In this document: positions 33,822-46,253 of the stretch, one piece after another
Layout of the letters: every line of letters starts with the position of its first letter
How positions within the stretch are numbered: position 1 is the first letter of the stretch
Translations under genes and position numbers: made by a program
From: Gordius sp. MW1
Lineage: Eukaryota > Nematomorpha > Gordioida > Gordea > Gordiidae
DNA length: 64,000 bases
Assembly (NCBI GenBank): GCA_964036665.1
Contig: OZ038530.1
Span: 6,648,501-6,712,500 of the forward strand
Direction of reading: 5' to 3'
Notes under the pieces: generated by a model
The model's database searches: none
What the model was told of the DNA's origin: nothing
Seen by the model: only the letters and a program-made list of their open reading frames with translations

Positions 33822-34607
33822 TTATTTGGTTGAAGTTTTGGCTTGAGTCTTTTTAGTTGTGGTGCTAGTTTTTTTAACAATCTTCTTTGCTGGGGTAGCT
33901 TTAGGTTTAGCTGAAGCTGGTTTAGATGTCTTCTTGGTCACTTTTGTTTTAGGCTCAGTGGGTCTAACTATTTAATACACTATATGATTAACGGTTATTA
34001 TGTTATTTACCTTTCTTGACAATTTTCTTTTTTGTAGGAGTAGCAGGTTTAATTGCCTTTTTGACTTTTGGGATGGGTGTAGTTTTCGGCTTGACAAGTT
34101 TTTTGCTTTTTGATTTCATGGAAGAGGTTGGATTGATTTTTTTAACCTTCTTATCAACCTTTTTTTCTCCAATTCTAAATGAACCACTTGCCCCAATACC
34201 TTTAGTCTAAAAAGAATGATTTGATATAAAAAAAACTATAAAATTACTTGTTTTACAGCTCCGTCTGTGATGGATCTTTTGAGAGATGCCTTAACATGTG
34301 CATTAACGACCTTAGTATCCTGGCCTACGTCATAATTGGCGATGATATATTTGACAATTGCATATCTTGATGAACCGTTCCTTTCTTTGAGAGATGTTAA
34401 AGCGGCAGCAATCATTTCACTGTAAGTTGGATGAGTAGAAGGTTTATGGGAAGTTTTAGTGGCCATTTTAGCTGTGCTAGTCTTGGAAACTTTGAGAGCG
34501 GCAGTCTTCCCCGAAGCCTTCTTGCTTTTTAGAGCTGCTGAGGCGTTGTGAGAATCAGTGACGGTGGTTGGGCCTGAGATTGGGGTTGAAAGAGTATCGG
34601 TTGTCAT
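33822..34607 (-). CDS. Linker histone H1, three exons
   Basis: Exons on the minus strand: 34607-34248, 34206-34011, 33967-33822; introns of 41 and 43 bp with GT-AG ends; 233 residues. The N-terminal tail is rich in S/T/K. The winged-helix globular domain (about residues 55-135) shows HPTYSEMIAAALTSLKERNG, SSRYAIVKYIIANYD and VNAHVKASLKRSITDG, then QTKGIGASGSFRIGEKK, which is the classic H1 signature. The C-terminal tail is Lys/Pro/Ala/Thr-rich (TPTKKKIVKK, KPKATPAKKIVKKT), as expected for binding linker DNA between nucleosomes. I chose the ATG at 34607 because upstream in-frame residues are hydrophobic and unlike H1. Introns and the apparent lack of a histone 3' stem-loop suggest a polyadenylated, replication-independent type. 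Confidence 0.95.
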
Positions 34608-34733
34608 CGTTATTTTGTCACCGCAGTCAGATTTAATGAAAGAACTCCCGATTGAAGATAGAAATGATAAAAATGGGAACACAATTTTTGATAGAGCGAA
34701 TAGAATAAGTATCGCACACACGCTAAAGTTACG

Positions 34734-34742
34734 CTTATATAT
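34734..34742 (-). promoter_or_regulatory. TATA box of the histone H1 gene
   Basis: On the minus strand TATATATAA lies about 130 bases upstream of the H1 start codon. A start site near 34705 would give a 5' leader of roughly 100 bases. Position and sequence fit a core promoter; no further elements were identified. Confidence 0.5.
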
Positions 34743-34759
34743 ACCATTAAACGGACCTT

Positions 34760-37700
34760 TCCGATTCCCCTAAGCGCGAAATTGAAATTGTTTCTGTGCA
34801 TCCTTATTTAATATTTGTGGTGTGCTAGGTTGACCTCAATTTTTTCAAAATTTTGGACCCATTTATGATTAAATCTTAAATTTTTTTAACTTCTACTTGT
34901 AAAAGACACATGTACCTTTACGTTTTTGACTTAAAGAATCGTAAAACTATGGGTTAAGACAGGCAAATGTGATGAATAAAAGGGTGCATAATTTGCGCCA
35001 ATGCCCACGTTCATCTCTTTCAGGTCTAAATATATTAATAAATAAAAAAAATTTAAAAATTGATTAATATTATTTAGTTAGAGATCCATTATTGTGAAAT
35101 CATTTGTATTCCTTAAATTTAGATGTCATTTATTTGTTGTAATATCGCAATGAAAGGCACGTTGAAAAAACTAAACGCGCAAACTACTATTTGAATCAAA
35201 TCTGTATTTTAAATCAGGATTTTTGAAATTAACAAGGATTAGGAAACTAGAAGCCCAAATACAAAGATAAAGATGGATTTATTTCAAACATCAAAACTAA
35301 CATGTATTAGTATATAATAGAGAAATAATGACTAATATAGTTTATTGATGATATGCTAGTAATAAGAAAAATAGTAAATTTAAGTCATTTACATCAAAAT
35401 CTATATATATTTAACCTCTTGCATTCTTGCCATAAATGAATTTTAAAATATAATTATTAGTCGATTTGTGATTTTGAAATGCTCAATGAAAATCATGTAT
35501 GCTAATATTTGCTATAATAGATACTAGAGATCCCGTGCCCGTCCCTTAAACTCTTCAGGCAGGCGCGTAACCAAGATTTTTACGAGGGGGAGGGGAAACC
35601 TGGCATTAAAATTTTTTTTTAATTTTATTTGTAATTAAAAGTAAAAATTAAACAACCAAAAAGTCGGGTTCGCTGGCCCACTCGGCTAAGAGGTCGGGCA
35701 GGCTACGGTTCCAAATTGAGATTTTTAAGTAAGCCTGGGCACCATAAGGAGATTTTTTTATATAGTTTAATATTTTTTTGTCACCTTTCTATTTGAAAAA
35801 GTTCAAGAATTAGATCAAAAATTTTTGAAAATAAGACAAAATTAATTCTTTAAACTTAAAATCGTCATTTTGGGCCCGCCTGTTCGGACAGCATTAGTGA
35901 ATTGGGCAATTATAGGGTTTAGACTGGCCTTAGCAGGCAATTTAGTTATCAAACCGTGATGGGTTCTAGCTGAAAATTTTAGACAAATATGATAAATGAT
36001 AAAAGTATTAATATTATATAGAATGAGGAACATTATAATAATCGCTTAGTTATCTACTTCCTGGGGCTTTCTGGTGTTTTCACGGGAATTAAACGTTCAA
36101 ACAAGCTTTTTTTCATAGCAATTTTCACAATCATATTGGGAAATTTTGCAAAGCATTTTGTCTTCAAAAAAATTAGGTGTATATATTATGTTTCTAGGTT
36201 TTTATAAGTTCTTAAAGTCTTTGATGTAACTAAACTATAATATTTTAACCCATTTAATTTAGTTATAAATTAAAAAACATCATTTACGCCACTATCTTCA
36301 GGCCCTCCCACGCCTGTTTGATAAGCTGGCCTCCCGAGCACGTCTTTATTTTTTATAAACTTCAGGCCCGGCCCATTAGAAAGATAAAAAAATGCATGCA
36401 TCATTACGTGCCATAATAAGGTCCCCCGAGTCGTTGGGTTTTCTAAGGGCGCACCTTGATCCGTAAAAAATAAAGGAAAATATCTTCATTTATAACTCCA
36501 AGAGTTGTAATTTGTTCGACATCTCATTTTTAATATTATCTCGTGCATTTATCGTGCATAAATGGGGCTTGTAATCTTTTATAAAATCAATGAATGCAAA
36601 CCTTTAAAAGAAGTTTTCGTGTAATTAGAGCTCGGCAAAAATCAATAAAGTCCTATGAATAAACCATACAATTTAGTTATTTAACCTTTTATACATACAA
36701 TTTAAACCGCATTCTTAAACACCTTTAAATATTTGTTTAAAATAAATTACGAAATAAATGATTATGACACTGACGCTTAGCCAGAACTTTTTTTAAGGGG
36801 GTAGGCAAAAAAAATTACCAGAATTGAATTTTATGGTGGGCCCGGGCGAACACCACAGAAGATTCGAGCAAATTGGGCCTAATAATATATTTTTTTGCAT
36901 TGTCTCGTTAGTGTATGGCATTGTCATTCTTTTCTTTGATTGTATAAAGTTTATGAGTTCAATCCTTATCCAAAATAAATTGAGGATTGAATCTAAAAAT
37001 TCCCTTTAATCTAACGAAATTAGTGCCAAATATTCAAAAAGATATCATTTAAGGCCGGGCATTTCGGGCAGGTTTAATGATTTTGGACGTGATCGTGGGG
37101 GTAATTTAGTAATAAAATCGGACCGGGAGTGGTTCGAACAGAAAGTTTTTACAAATCTGACCTCAAAGTTTTAATTTTTTTCTATAAAATAGGAAACGTT
37201 ATAAAAAATAATTGTTATTAAATAAGGTTGATCTTTCTTTGACCAGCTATTGCCTAATTTCACCTGAGGTGGGGCAATTCCCAATAAATTGTTAATAATG
37301 CCATCATCGATGTTTTGACATACGATTTTTTAATAAATTAGAATCGCCTGAATATGGAAATTTTTTCCCATTGCATAAAAAAGTTATATTAAGCAATGGC
37401 TTTAATAAAAAAAATTTAAACTCTGAGGGTTTCGAGAGTATGCTTCTGGGAAATGTTCTCGACATTTGATTAGATTGAATCCTTAATTGAAAAATTTGAA
37501 CGAATATTCACTTTCTGAGATTTGAAAATCCGACTCGAATCTTTAAAACGGATTCGAAAAATTATTTAATTAATAATATATTAAAAAACTATTCTTTACA
37601 TATGGCTTCAACTTCCAAAGTTTCCAAAATAAAAAAGGTTAAAGTTTAAGACCATTTCACATATAGATTATCAAATTATGCACCCTGTAATATCACAAGC

Positions 37701-38397
37701 AAAAACTGGCTATAAACAATTCTTAATTGTTTCAGAGATATCGATATTATATTATTTTGTTCCCCTTTAATATTTTTATATTCAATATTTGTATTTTAAT
37801 AAATTTGTTGAAATGTGCTAATAAACGTATGCGAATTTTAGTAATTAAACAAACTTGAAAAATAAACGAAGTTAATTCGAATTCAAATCTTTGAGCTTTT
37901 TTCAAAAAATTTAAATCTATATTTTAACTCGAGAGTATAACCAATTTTGTAAGGGACGGAACTTTGGAACCACTTTACTCAAAATGAAGATAAATTATTT
38001 AAATTAAATTTGAAATATTGGATTAGGATAAATCATCGAATACAATTTTATTGCTTTTCTTAATTGGTTCTTAAATTATAATTGTTTAATAATCGTAAAA
38101 TTCGCCATTCCGACCTGCCTTTTTTATTCAATATTTATGTACACTCAATAAGTTTTTTCAACTCAGTTTACATTTTTAAGATATGTATAATCAACATTTT
38201 GATAGAAATTTCAAATTTATTTGAGAAAGACTTTCAAATTTGCCTTAAAGTTGAACGTCACCTACAGTTTAACACTGGGCAGAGCTTATGTGCTAACCTA
38301 ATGATTTAATTATAAAAATATGAATCTATTAATAATTTTCTCTTCTTTTTCTTTGCAAAAGTTGATACTTGATAGGATGAAGGGGGTGGAGGTAGAA
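34760..38397. other. Gene-free region with scattered repeat debris
   Basis: No gene is supported. Words typical of hAT-type ends appear at 35569 (GGCGCGTAACCAAG, then a G-run) and 36773 (GACGCTTAGCCAG), but I could not find partners or 8-bp duplications. GC-rich islands around 35880, 36310 and 37050 in an AT-rich background look like old transposon fragments. Confidence 0.45.
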
Positions 38398-38407
38398 TAG
38401 TCAGGAG

Positions 38408-40770
38408 TAGTGTTGTTAAAATGCTAACTTTAGCAATGCTAACTATGTGCTATGCTCGAGCACAAACATTAGCTGGGTAAGATGCTAACACAATGAGTGC
38501 TAAGCTAACTGTTCGGTGCAATAGTTTTAACAGCAGCACGTAAAAATGCTCGGAGGTTAGTCGATAGCAGCCAAATCTGTTAAAATATTTAGCAGGAGCT
38601 CGAACAGTAAATTCGAGCAGATAGTAGATTGAATTGCTTTTGTTAAACTATTTTAGTTACTTACAATATTTGCTCATGTATTATAAAGTTATTATATTAT
38701 AGTTTTATAAGAAATTAAGCATGTTGAGCATAAATGATGAATTGCACGATAATAAGATGAGATTGTATATTTGATTTTTTTACTTGACATGTTATTATAT
38801 ACATTTTGAGTTTTTAGGTATAAATATTTTGTACAGGTGGTTAAATAAATATATATGGGGTAAATGTCATAATCTATGTTTATGATGCGATTTAAATTTT
38901 TTTTCAAATTGTGACTCACTAAGAACTTAAAAAATGTTTTTCACCTTTGAAATTAAGATTTTTAAAAGTTTAGCGGTCGCCCAGGTGACAAATGTCATAA
39001 TCTATGTTTATGATGCGATTTAAATTTTTTTTTCAAATTGTGACTCACTAAGAACTTAAAAAATGTTTTTCACCTTTGAAATTGATTTTTGAAAGTTTAG
39101 CGGTCAGGTGACAAATGTCATAATCTATGTTTATTATGGGATCTAAATTTTTTTTTCAAATTGTGACTCACTAAGAGCTCAAAAATGTTTTTCACCTTTG
39201 AAATTAAGATTTTTGAAAGTTTAGCGGTCGCCCAGGTGACAAATGTCATAATCTACATTTATGATGCGATTTAAATTTTGTTTTCAAATTGTGACTCACT
39301 AAGAGCTTATAAAATGTTTTTCAACTTTGTAATTAAGATTTTTGAAAGTTTAGCGGTTGCCCAGGTGACAAATGTCATAATCTACATTTATGATGCGATT
39401 TAAATTTTTTTTTCAAATTGTGACTCACTAAGAGCTTAAAAAATGTTTTTCACCTTTGAAATTAAGATTTTTGAAAGTTTAGCGGTCGCCCAGGTGACAA
39501 ATGTTATAATCTACATTTATGATGCGATTTAAATTTTTTTTTCAAATTGTGACTCACTAAGAGCTTATAAAATGTTTTTCAGCTTTGTAATTAAGATTTT
39601 TGAAAGTTTAGCGGTGGCCCAGGTGACAAATGATGCGATTTAAATTTTTTTTTCAAATTGTGACTCACTAAGAGCTTAAAAAATGTTTTTCACCTTTGAA
39701 ATTAAGATTTTTGAAAGTTTAGCTGTCGCCCAGGTGACAAATGTCATAATCTACATTTATGATGCGATTTAAATTTTTTTTTCAAATTGTGACTCACTAA
39801 GAGCTTAAAAAAATGTTTTTCAACTTTGTAATTAAGATTTTTGAAAGTTTAGCGGTCGCCCAGGTGACAATGTCATAATCTACATTTATGATGCGATTTA
39901 AATTTTTTTTAAAATTGTGACTCACTGAGAGCTTGAAAGTTTAGCGGTCCCCCAGGTGACAAATGTCATAATCTTCATTTATGATGCGATCAAATTATGA
40001 CTCACTGAGAGCTCAAAAATGTTTTTCACCTTTAAAATTAAGATTTTAACAGTTTGCCGCAGGGGTTTGTCCCAACCCCTGAACCCGCCGGGTAAAACCC
40101 GATGTTTTACGGAATTCGAACCCATTTTAAAAATACCCTTAAAACCCGAACCCGATGAATACAAAATTTTCGCCATCTATAAGTAAAAATTTTAAATCGC
40201 ACCTGAGCCACCGCTAAACTTTCAAAAATCTTAATTTCAAAGGTGAAAAACATTTTTTAAGCTCCTAGTGAGTCACAATTTAAAAAAAAATTTAAATCGC
40301 ATCATAAACATAGATTATGACATTTACCCCATATATATTTATTTAACCACCTGTACAAAATATTTATACCTAAAAACTCAAAATGTATATAATAACATGT
40401 CAAGTAAAAAATCAAATATACAATCTCATCTTATTATCGTGCAATCCATCATTTATGCTCAACATGCTTAATTTTTTATAAAACTATAATATAATAACTT
40501 TATAATATACCATGAGCAAATATTGTAAGTAACTAAAATAGTTTAACAAAAGCAATTCAATCTACTATCTGCTCGAACTTACTGCTCGAGCTCCTGCTAA
40601 ATTTTTTAACAGATTTGGCTGCTATCGACTAACCTCTCGAGCATTTTTACGTGCTACTGTTAAAACTATTGCACCGAACAGTTAGCTTAGCACTCATTGT
40701 GTTAGCATATTACCCAGCTAGTGTTCGTGCTCAAGTTTTTAGTTGAAGCTGCTTAGCAATTTAACAACTA
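38408..40770. mobile_element. Foldback (long-inverted-repeat) hAT-like element
   Basis: The outer ends are TAGTGTTGTTAAAATGCTAA and TAGCAATTTAACAACTA, and TAGTCAGGAG is duplicated exactly on both sides (38398-38407, 40771-40780). The inverted arms are about 590 bp each (38408-39000 and 40184-40770) and very similar; for example GTATAAATATTTTGTACAGG pairs with its complement near 40360. The centre consists of tandem copies of a ~125-bp unit. There is no transposase. The TAGnGTTG-type end plus an 8-10 bp duplication suggests mobilisation by a hAT transposase. Confidence 0.85.
38865..40050. repeat. Tandem repeat, ~125-bp unit, about 10 copies
   Basis: Each unit contains AAATGTCATAATCTA, GATGCGATTTAAATTTTT, AATTGTGACTCACTAAGAG, TGTTTTTCACCTTTGAAATT and GTTTAGCGGTCGCCCAGGTG. 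Some units are shortened (near 39630 and 39930). The last, degenerate units run into a GC-rich patch at 40056-40165 (CCCGAACCCGATG). The first unit belongs to the left inverted arm, so the array probably expanded from the arm's inner end. Confidence 0.9.
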
Positions 40771-41692
40771 TAGTCAGGAGTAGCAAAAATTTTGGGTAAC
40801 GGTATCATCGATATGCTCTGAATTTTTATAAATACAGTGGATACATCATATTTATGGACAGAATAGTACCTCCTAATATGCCAAATACGGCTAAAATTGG
40901 CTCCATTGATAATCTTAATGCGGCTTGAGATAGAGGTCTAAATTTTCTCCACAATCATCGATTTGTGAGGTAAGGCCTGAAAAATGCCCTATGCAACAAA
41001 CATCTGCATTATGTGACCCAAAACAATCGACATCCAGCATTATACAATACTTTTATAGCATGACCCAATCTCAGCAAGAAAATTAAATGAAAGGTTAGCA
41101 TTAGCTATTTTCATGTCTAACTGTCCCTTCAATATTACCGATAATCCATATTGGAAGAATTTTTCAAATTTATAAAACCTTCTTACAAACCCCCTTCCAG
41201 AAAAGCAATAGGAGGTCCATTGTGAATAAACAATTTGACAAGATTACAACGATTATAAATGAAAAATTAAACTCTGCCTATAATTTTACATTAATCCGTG
41301 ATGACTAATATAAGAGATTCAATCATAAACTTTATTATAATGACCCCTAAACCTTTTTTTATCTATTTATACAGTATCTAATGCTCACATTGGAGAATAC
41401 ATATCTGGGGATTTTAAGAGTAATGCAAGAAATTGGATCTCCAAAGTTTATTGCGATTTTGACTGACAATGCTAAAAATATGAAAAAAGCTTGGAAACTG
41501 GTAAATGTGGAACTCCCTTCTATTTCTATTGTTCGGCTGACCTGCTCATGTCTTAATTTACTGATTAAGGATTTATACAATAAAATTGTATCAATACAAA
41601 TTATTGTAGCCAAAGCCAAAAGGCTTATAAAAACAATTCAGCGGAATTTTATATTCAACATTTAAAGAAAAACAATCATCAAAAAACCGTAT

Positions 41693-44600
41693 CTTCTTCT
41701 TCTTCTTCTTCTTTATCAGTTATTTGGTCCCACAGTCGAGGGGTTTGTTTTGATGAGTCTCTTCCATCTTGACCGGGTGAGTGCCATATCTTGACTATCT
41801 CTTTTGTTTTCATTACTTTATCGACTTGCTCTTTCCACGTGACGCAGGGTCGTCCTCTTCCTTTCTTGCCCGGTACCTCCATGTCCAGTACTTTTCGATT
41901 TACTTTATTCGTGTCTCTTCTTAGTATATGCCCATACCACCTTAGCCGATTTTCGTTAATCATGTCCGCCATAGGTTGAATACCCATTTTTGTCATGAGA
42001 AAGTCATTCTTAATATGGACGAGCTTAGTATACCCTAAGCTCCACCGTATAATTCTCATCTCTGTGGCTTGTAATAGCGTTCCTTCCGTGGTGTTTAATG
42101 CCCATGTTTCACTTCCATAGAGTAACACCGGTCTTACGATGGAATTGTAAGCTTTGCTCTTCAACTATATTGGCATTTTCTTGTCGCACATTACACCGGA
42201 TATACTTCGCCATTAAGCCAACCTTTTTGGATGCGGGTATTGACCTCCGTTGCGCAACCTCTCTCTTAATGTAGCATCGAGCCGAGGTATGCAAACCTGT
42301 CTACTTTTGGGTACTTTAGAGGGTCATCCAGCGATGGGCTGCTTGTACCGTTCATTTCCATGTATACCGTTTTTCGATCGTTGACCTTTAACCCATATCC
42401 AGCTAAGCGCTTTGACCACTTTTCGGTTTCTTTGAATACTTTCTCCCTTGTTTAATCGCATAGTTATCATCGGCATATAGCATGCACCATGGCGATGGCT
42501 TTTGAATGTCCCTCGTTATCGTGTCTATAATTATATTAAATAAAAAGGGACTTAAAGCAGATCCTTGATGTAATCCAATTTTAACCCGAAAAGATTTAGA
42601 GTCTCCAACTTTCGTCCTAACGCCAGAGTTTGAGTCTTCATAAATATTTTTCACAAGCCGTATATATGCGTCAGGGATATTTTGTTTTCTCAGGCGCAAC
42701 CATATTAAATCGCTGGGGACCGTGTCATAAGCTTTCTCCAAGTCGATAAAGACTATATGTAGGTCTTTTCTCTTTTCACTATACTTATCCATCATTTGCC
42801 TTAGAGATTGGGTCGATTGTGCATTTGCCGGCCACAAATCCGAATTGGTTAGCCGATATTTCCACCTCGTTTTTCAGCCTTGTTACTAAGATCCTTTCCA
42901 TAAGTTTCAAGGAGTGGCAAGTTAGCTTGATACCTCTGTAATTGCCACTCTTGAGGGTCTCCTTTGCCTTTAAATAAGGGTATAATGCTTGCCCATTGAT
43001 TAGGAATTTGCTCTTCTACCAATATCTTGTTAAGAAGGTTCGTCATGGTGGTGACTCCTTCTTCACGACATCCGAGCAATGCTACCATAGGTATTCCATC
43101 TGGGCCATTTGCTTTTCCTTTTTGCATCTTGTTCATTTACGCCCTATTCATCCTCCTGACAGAGTTCGAACATACTTATATTTGGCTCAATTTCGGGAAG
43201 GGAATCCTTGTCATTTGCAATATTCTTAGGGTTCTTAAAATATTCTTTCTACCTTTCCATCACTTCCTTCGGCTTGAATAAGGTTTGACCCTTCTCGTCT
43301 TTGACTTTTTTAAGAACTCCGACATCGCGGCTTTTCTTCTCCCTTATCTTGGCCAATTTGTACATAAGCCTATCGCCCCCTTTATGATCCAGTTTGTTTG
43401 CCATCTCGGTGTAGGCGGCATATTTCACTATTGCAACGGCCTTTTTTGCGGCCCTCTTTGCGTCCCTATACTCTTAATAATCCTCCGACTTCTTTGATTT
43501 ATGCCACCGTCTATATAGATTTTTCTTTCCTTCGATAAAATCCTTAACCGATTGATCCCACCACCATAGTTCCCTATTCATAGCTTTGCCTCCTTTGGTC
43601 TGTCCTAGAACACGAATCGCTATTTCTTTATTTCTATATGCCCTTAGATAGCGTCTCCCAATCGTCGTCTACGTCCCTTTGCAACTTCCTTGCACCCAAG
43701 AGTGAGGAGGCTTTTTGATGGTATTCTTCGTTCGTCGACGTATCCGTTAGCCTTCGTATCGAATTCGAGGCTCATAAAACTTTCTTCTTACGGGAAATAC
43801 TCTTCTGTCAAGATCCATAACAAGGGGACGATTTTGCCTAGCGATTTCTTCTCCCGGTAGTACTTTGCAATCCTTGATGCTCCATAAGTCCTTTCGCCGT
43901 TTAAGCAAATAGTCAATTTGACTAAAATGCTTCCCACTTCTATAGGTCACAATATGATCTTCGCGCTTTTGAAAATAGGTGTTAACGATCGCCATGTCAT
44001 ATGCTTGAGATACTTGGAGAATTCCCCTTCTTTGTTCTTCAGACCATACCCATAGCCTCTATAAATGCGTTCATACCCGAGGCGATCTTTTCCTACGGAA
44101 GCGTTGAAATCGGCAACAATAATTAGCCTTTCATCCTGTCGGATTCCTTGTATTTCTTTTTCCAATGAATCGAAGAATATGTCTTTCTCTGATTCCATAC
44201 ACCCAATTTGGGGAGCATATGCGCACATAACGGTTAGGAGGCCCCCTTGATTTGCAATCCTCACCCACATTAGCCTGTCGGAACAACACTTGACTTCCAC
44301 GACCTTGTCCTTGAACGAATCGCTTAGAACTGTACTGACCCCGCTTCTACGATTTGGTGAGCCACTGTAAAAAAGCTTGTATCCTTCTCCAAATTCCCGA
44401 GCTTTCGTTCCGTTCCTCCTCGTCTCTTGTAGGCAGGCGATGTGTACCTTTCTTCTTTTGTACATTTGTGCGACCTCTCTTTCCCGTCAGCGTTTTTACA
44501 TTCCAGCACGTTGTTCGCATTCTTTCAACAACTAATTTCCTTAACCGCCTTTGTTGTGAGTTGGGCAGTAACCCTAGTGTGTTTTTCACATTGCACGGGC

Positions 44601-44761
44601 GGGGTATGCAGTGCGCGTCGTTTGTGGAGGACGCCCCCTTTTCTTGTAAAATCTTGTGACACTATCAGAATTTTGGAGTTGGTTTTTATTGCCGGTTTCC
44701 GACCTGACGCCAACCCTCCACTTTTTGCACACGGACTTGGGACCGTCGTAGGTAGTGTTAT
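41693..44761 (-). mobile_element. RTE-like non-LTR retrotransposon, near full length
   Basis: The 3.07 kb element is flanked by TCAAAAAACCGTAT (41679-41692) and TCAAAAAAACCGTAT (44762-44776), a target-site duplication of about 14-15 bp. Its 3' end (at low coordinates) is a short (GAA)n run rather than poly(A), as seen in RTE-type LINEs. It encodes an endonuclease followed by a reverse transcriptase on the minus strand. It sits inside the hAT transposase pseudogene, so it arrived later. A diverged truncated relative lies at 506-1713. Confidence 0.85.
41700..44600 (-). pseudogene. RTE-like endonuclease-reverse transcriptase, frameshifted
   Basis: Minus strand from 44590: TTCWNVKTLTGK, HIACLQETRRNGTKAREF, VADFNASVGKDRLGYE and HFSQIDYLLKRR form an AP-type endonuclease. 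The position usually held by the last catalytic His (H-R-P-L-V) is Asn (QNRPLVMDL). The reverse transcriptase follows: KANGPDGIPMVALLG, LHIVFIDLEKAYDTVPSDLI, GLHQGSALSPFLFNIIIDTI and the catalytic MLYADD near 42490. The C-terminal part has RPVLLYGSETWAL and RLRWYGHILRRD. At least four frameshifts break the frame. The endonuclease nicks target DNA and the RT copies the RNA onto it. The RTE clade is inferred from domain layout and size. Confidence 0.85.
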
Positions 44762-45941
44762 TCAAAAAAACCGTATGGTAACCCTAAAAATTCCTTGCCC
44801 TACAAAATGGGGTGGTGTTGTGTTAATGCTAAAGGTTCTTATACTCAATAAAGATGTGTTGCAAGCCATAAGTAAAAGCTTCAACGATCGAATCAAAAGG
44901 CAAATATTGCTGGACAATGAAGGCTTTTGGGCACAAATAAAGAAAGTTATTACCTTTTTACATATATTTTTAACCAAAATATCGGCAATTGAAACCGATA
45001 GCGGGCTTTTGTTAGATGTTGTGGAAGCCTTTTACATTATTATAACCCATTTTAATGATATTTGTTGTCACGAATTTAGCCTTTTCCATTATAATCTTAT
45101 CAAGAAATGTATCAAAAAGCGAAAACTATTTTGCTGTAACAATTTCAGTTAGCGGCAAACTTGCTCGACCCACTATTGTGGACAACATCTAGCCCATAAT
45201 GAATTAGGTGATGTAATTCAAGCTAATAAGTTAGTATCACAAAAAGCAGAACTAAATATATGAAAGCCTGTTGCAAATTTGGCCGAATTTTGCGCGCGGA
45301 AAGATGTAAATGGGAAAGTGTCGAATACACTTCCCCCCTAACATGGCGGAAAGGGTTGTGTATAGATCAACCCCTGTAAGCAGTCGCTATACGACTTTTT
45401 TCTAACCCAGCAACAAGTGCCGCAACTGGAAGGATATGGTCCAGCTTTATGTTCATTCAAAATCTCGTAATCGAATAAAAATGAAAAGATTAAGAAATTG
45501 TATAAATTCGCATTTAATTAAAATCATAAATTTCGATTCAAAAAAGACATTTTTGGTATCATCTTCTGATGAGTCAATGTCTTCACTCAACGAAGATTCT
45601 GATATTGAAAATTGATGACTATGATTTATATTTAATTATGCTTGTATTTGCTTCTTTATAATGTTTGACAAAAATTTATTAGTCTTAATTTTTTTATATC
45701 TATATTGCACGTTTTTCCCCCGTAACTCTTGTTTTTTTTCGTTAATTCCCGTTTTTCCCCATTATTTCCTATATTTCTTAGGAAATTTTTCCTTTAGCAA
45801 ATCGCCCGGGAAAATATCCATCCCTAGCATAGCAGATGTTGTTATTCAAAATCAAGTGTTATATTAGATAAAAATTACTAGAAATGTGAGGCAATGAACA
45901 CATTTTGTACATGATATGCCTAAATTTTATATTACGATCTA

Positions 45942-46096
45942 CATAAGCGTAGTTAGGGGTTGGCAGGGAGAGGCGGCTGCCCCCCTCTAAATCCAAAAAA
46001 TCTTCAAAAATTTTTTTTATTATGACAAAAATTATCATTTTCCCCTCCCTAAATCATTATTGCCCTCCTCTAAATCCGATCATGGCTACGCTCATG
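45942..46096. mobile_element. hAT-type MITE, 155 bp
   Basis: The ends CATAAGCGTAGTTAGG and CATGGCTACGCTCATG are imperfect inverted repeats. The flanks are ACGATCTA (45934-45941) and ACGAACTA (46097-46104), 7 of 8. The interior has GAGGCGGCTGCCCCCCTC and CCCTCCCTAAATCATTATTG, the reverse orientation of the 30413 copy. Confidence 0.75.
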
Positions 46097-46149
46097 ACGA
46101 ACTATTAATCATGCAAATATGCTAGTCATCGATGCAATTAACAATTAAA

Positions 46150-46253
46150 CAGCAGGGATTTTTCAATAGATCCCTCAACACTCCCCTTTCCTGTAAAATG
46201 CGAGGTCTACAGCAGGGATCCTTCAATAAATCCCTCAACACTCCCCTTTCCTG
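46150..46253. repeat. 60-bp direct duplication
   Basis: AGCAGGGATYYTTCAATARATCCCTCAACACTCCCCTTTCCTG occurs twice with a 60-bp period. It lies upstream of the RT-element fragment and may belong to it. Confidence 0.7.

Larger units (their letters stand above)
41080..45617 (+). pseudogene. hAT transposase pseudogene interrupted by a LINE
   Basis: Upstream part: a degenerate YKPPSRKAIGG-like segment at about 41190, then GSPKFIAILTDNAKNMKKAW (DUF659-type catalytic region with TDNAxNMxxAW) and IVRLTCSCLNLLIKDLYNKI at 41381-41665. Downstream part after the LINE: LKIPCPTKWGGVVLML, NKDVLQAISKSF, DNEGFWAQIKKVITFL and AFYIIITHFNDI (44770-45150), and the C-terminal VHSKSRNRIKMKRL near 45460. Block order is that of DUF659/hAT transposases, so one gene was split by the insertion at 41693-44761. 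Stops are present in the N-terminal part and around 45180. I could not find its inverted termini. Confidence 0.8.

Noticed and set aside
35569..36800. hAT element between two GCGTAACCAAG / GCTTAGCCAG ends
   Set aside because: Both ends point the same way and no duplication is present, so they do not bound one element.
44442..44780. Plus-strand 236-codon open frame running from the LINE into the hAT remnant
   Set aside because: Its first 110 codons are antisense to the LINE endonuclease region and 5' end; only the part after the LINE border is real transposase sequence.
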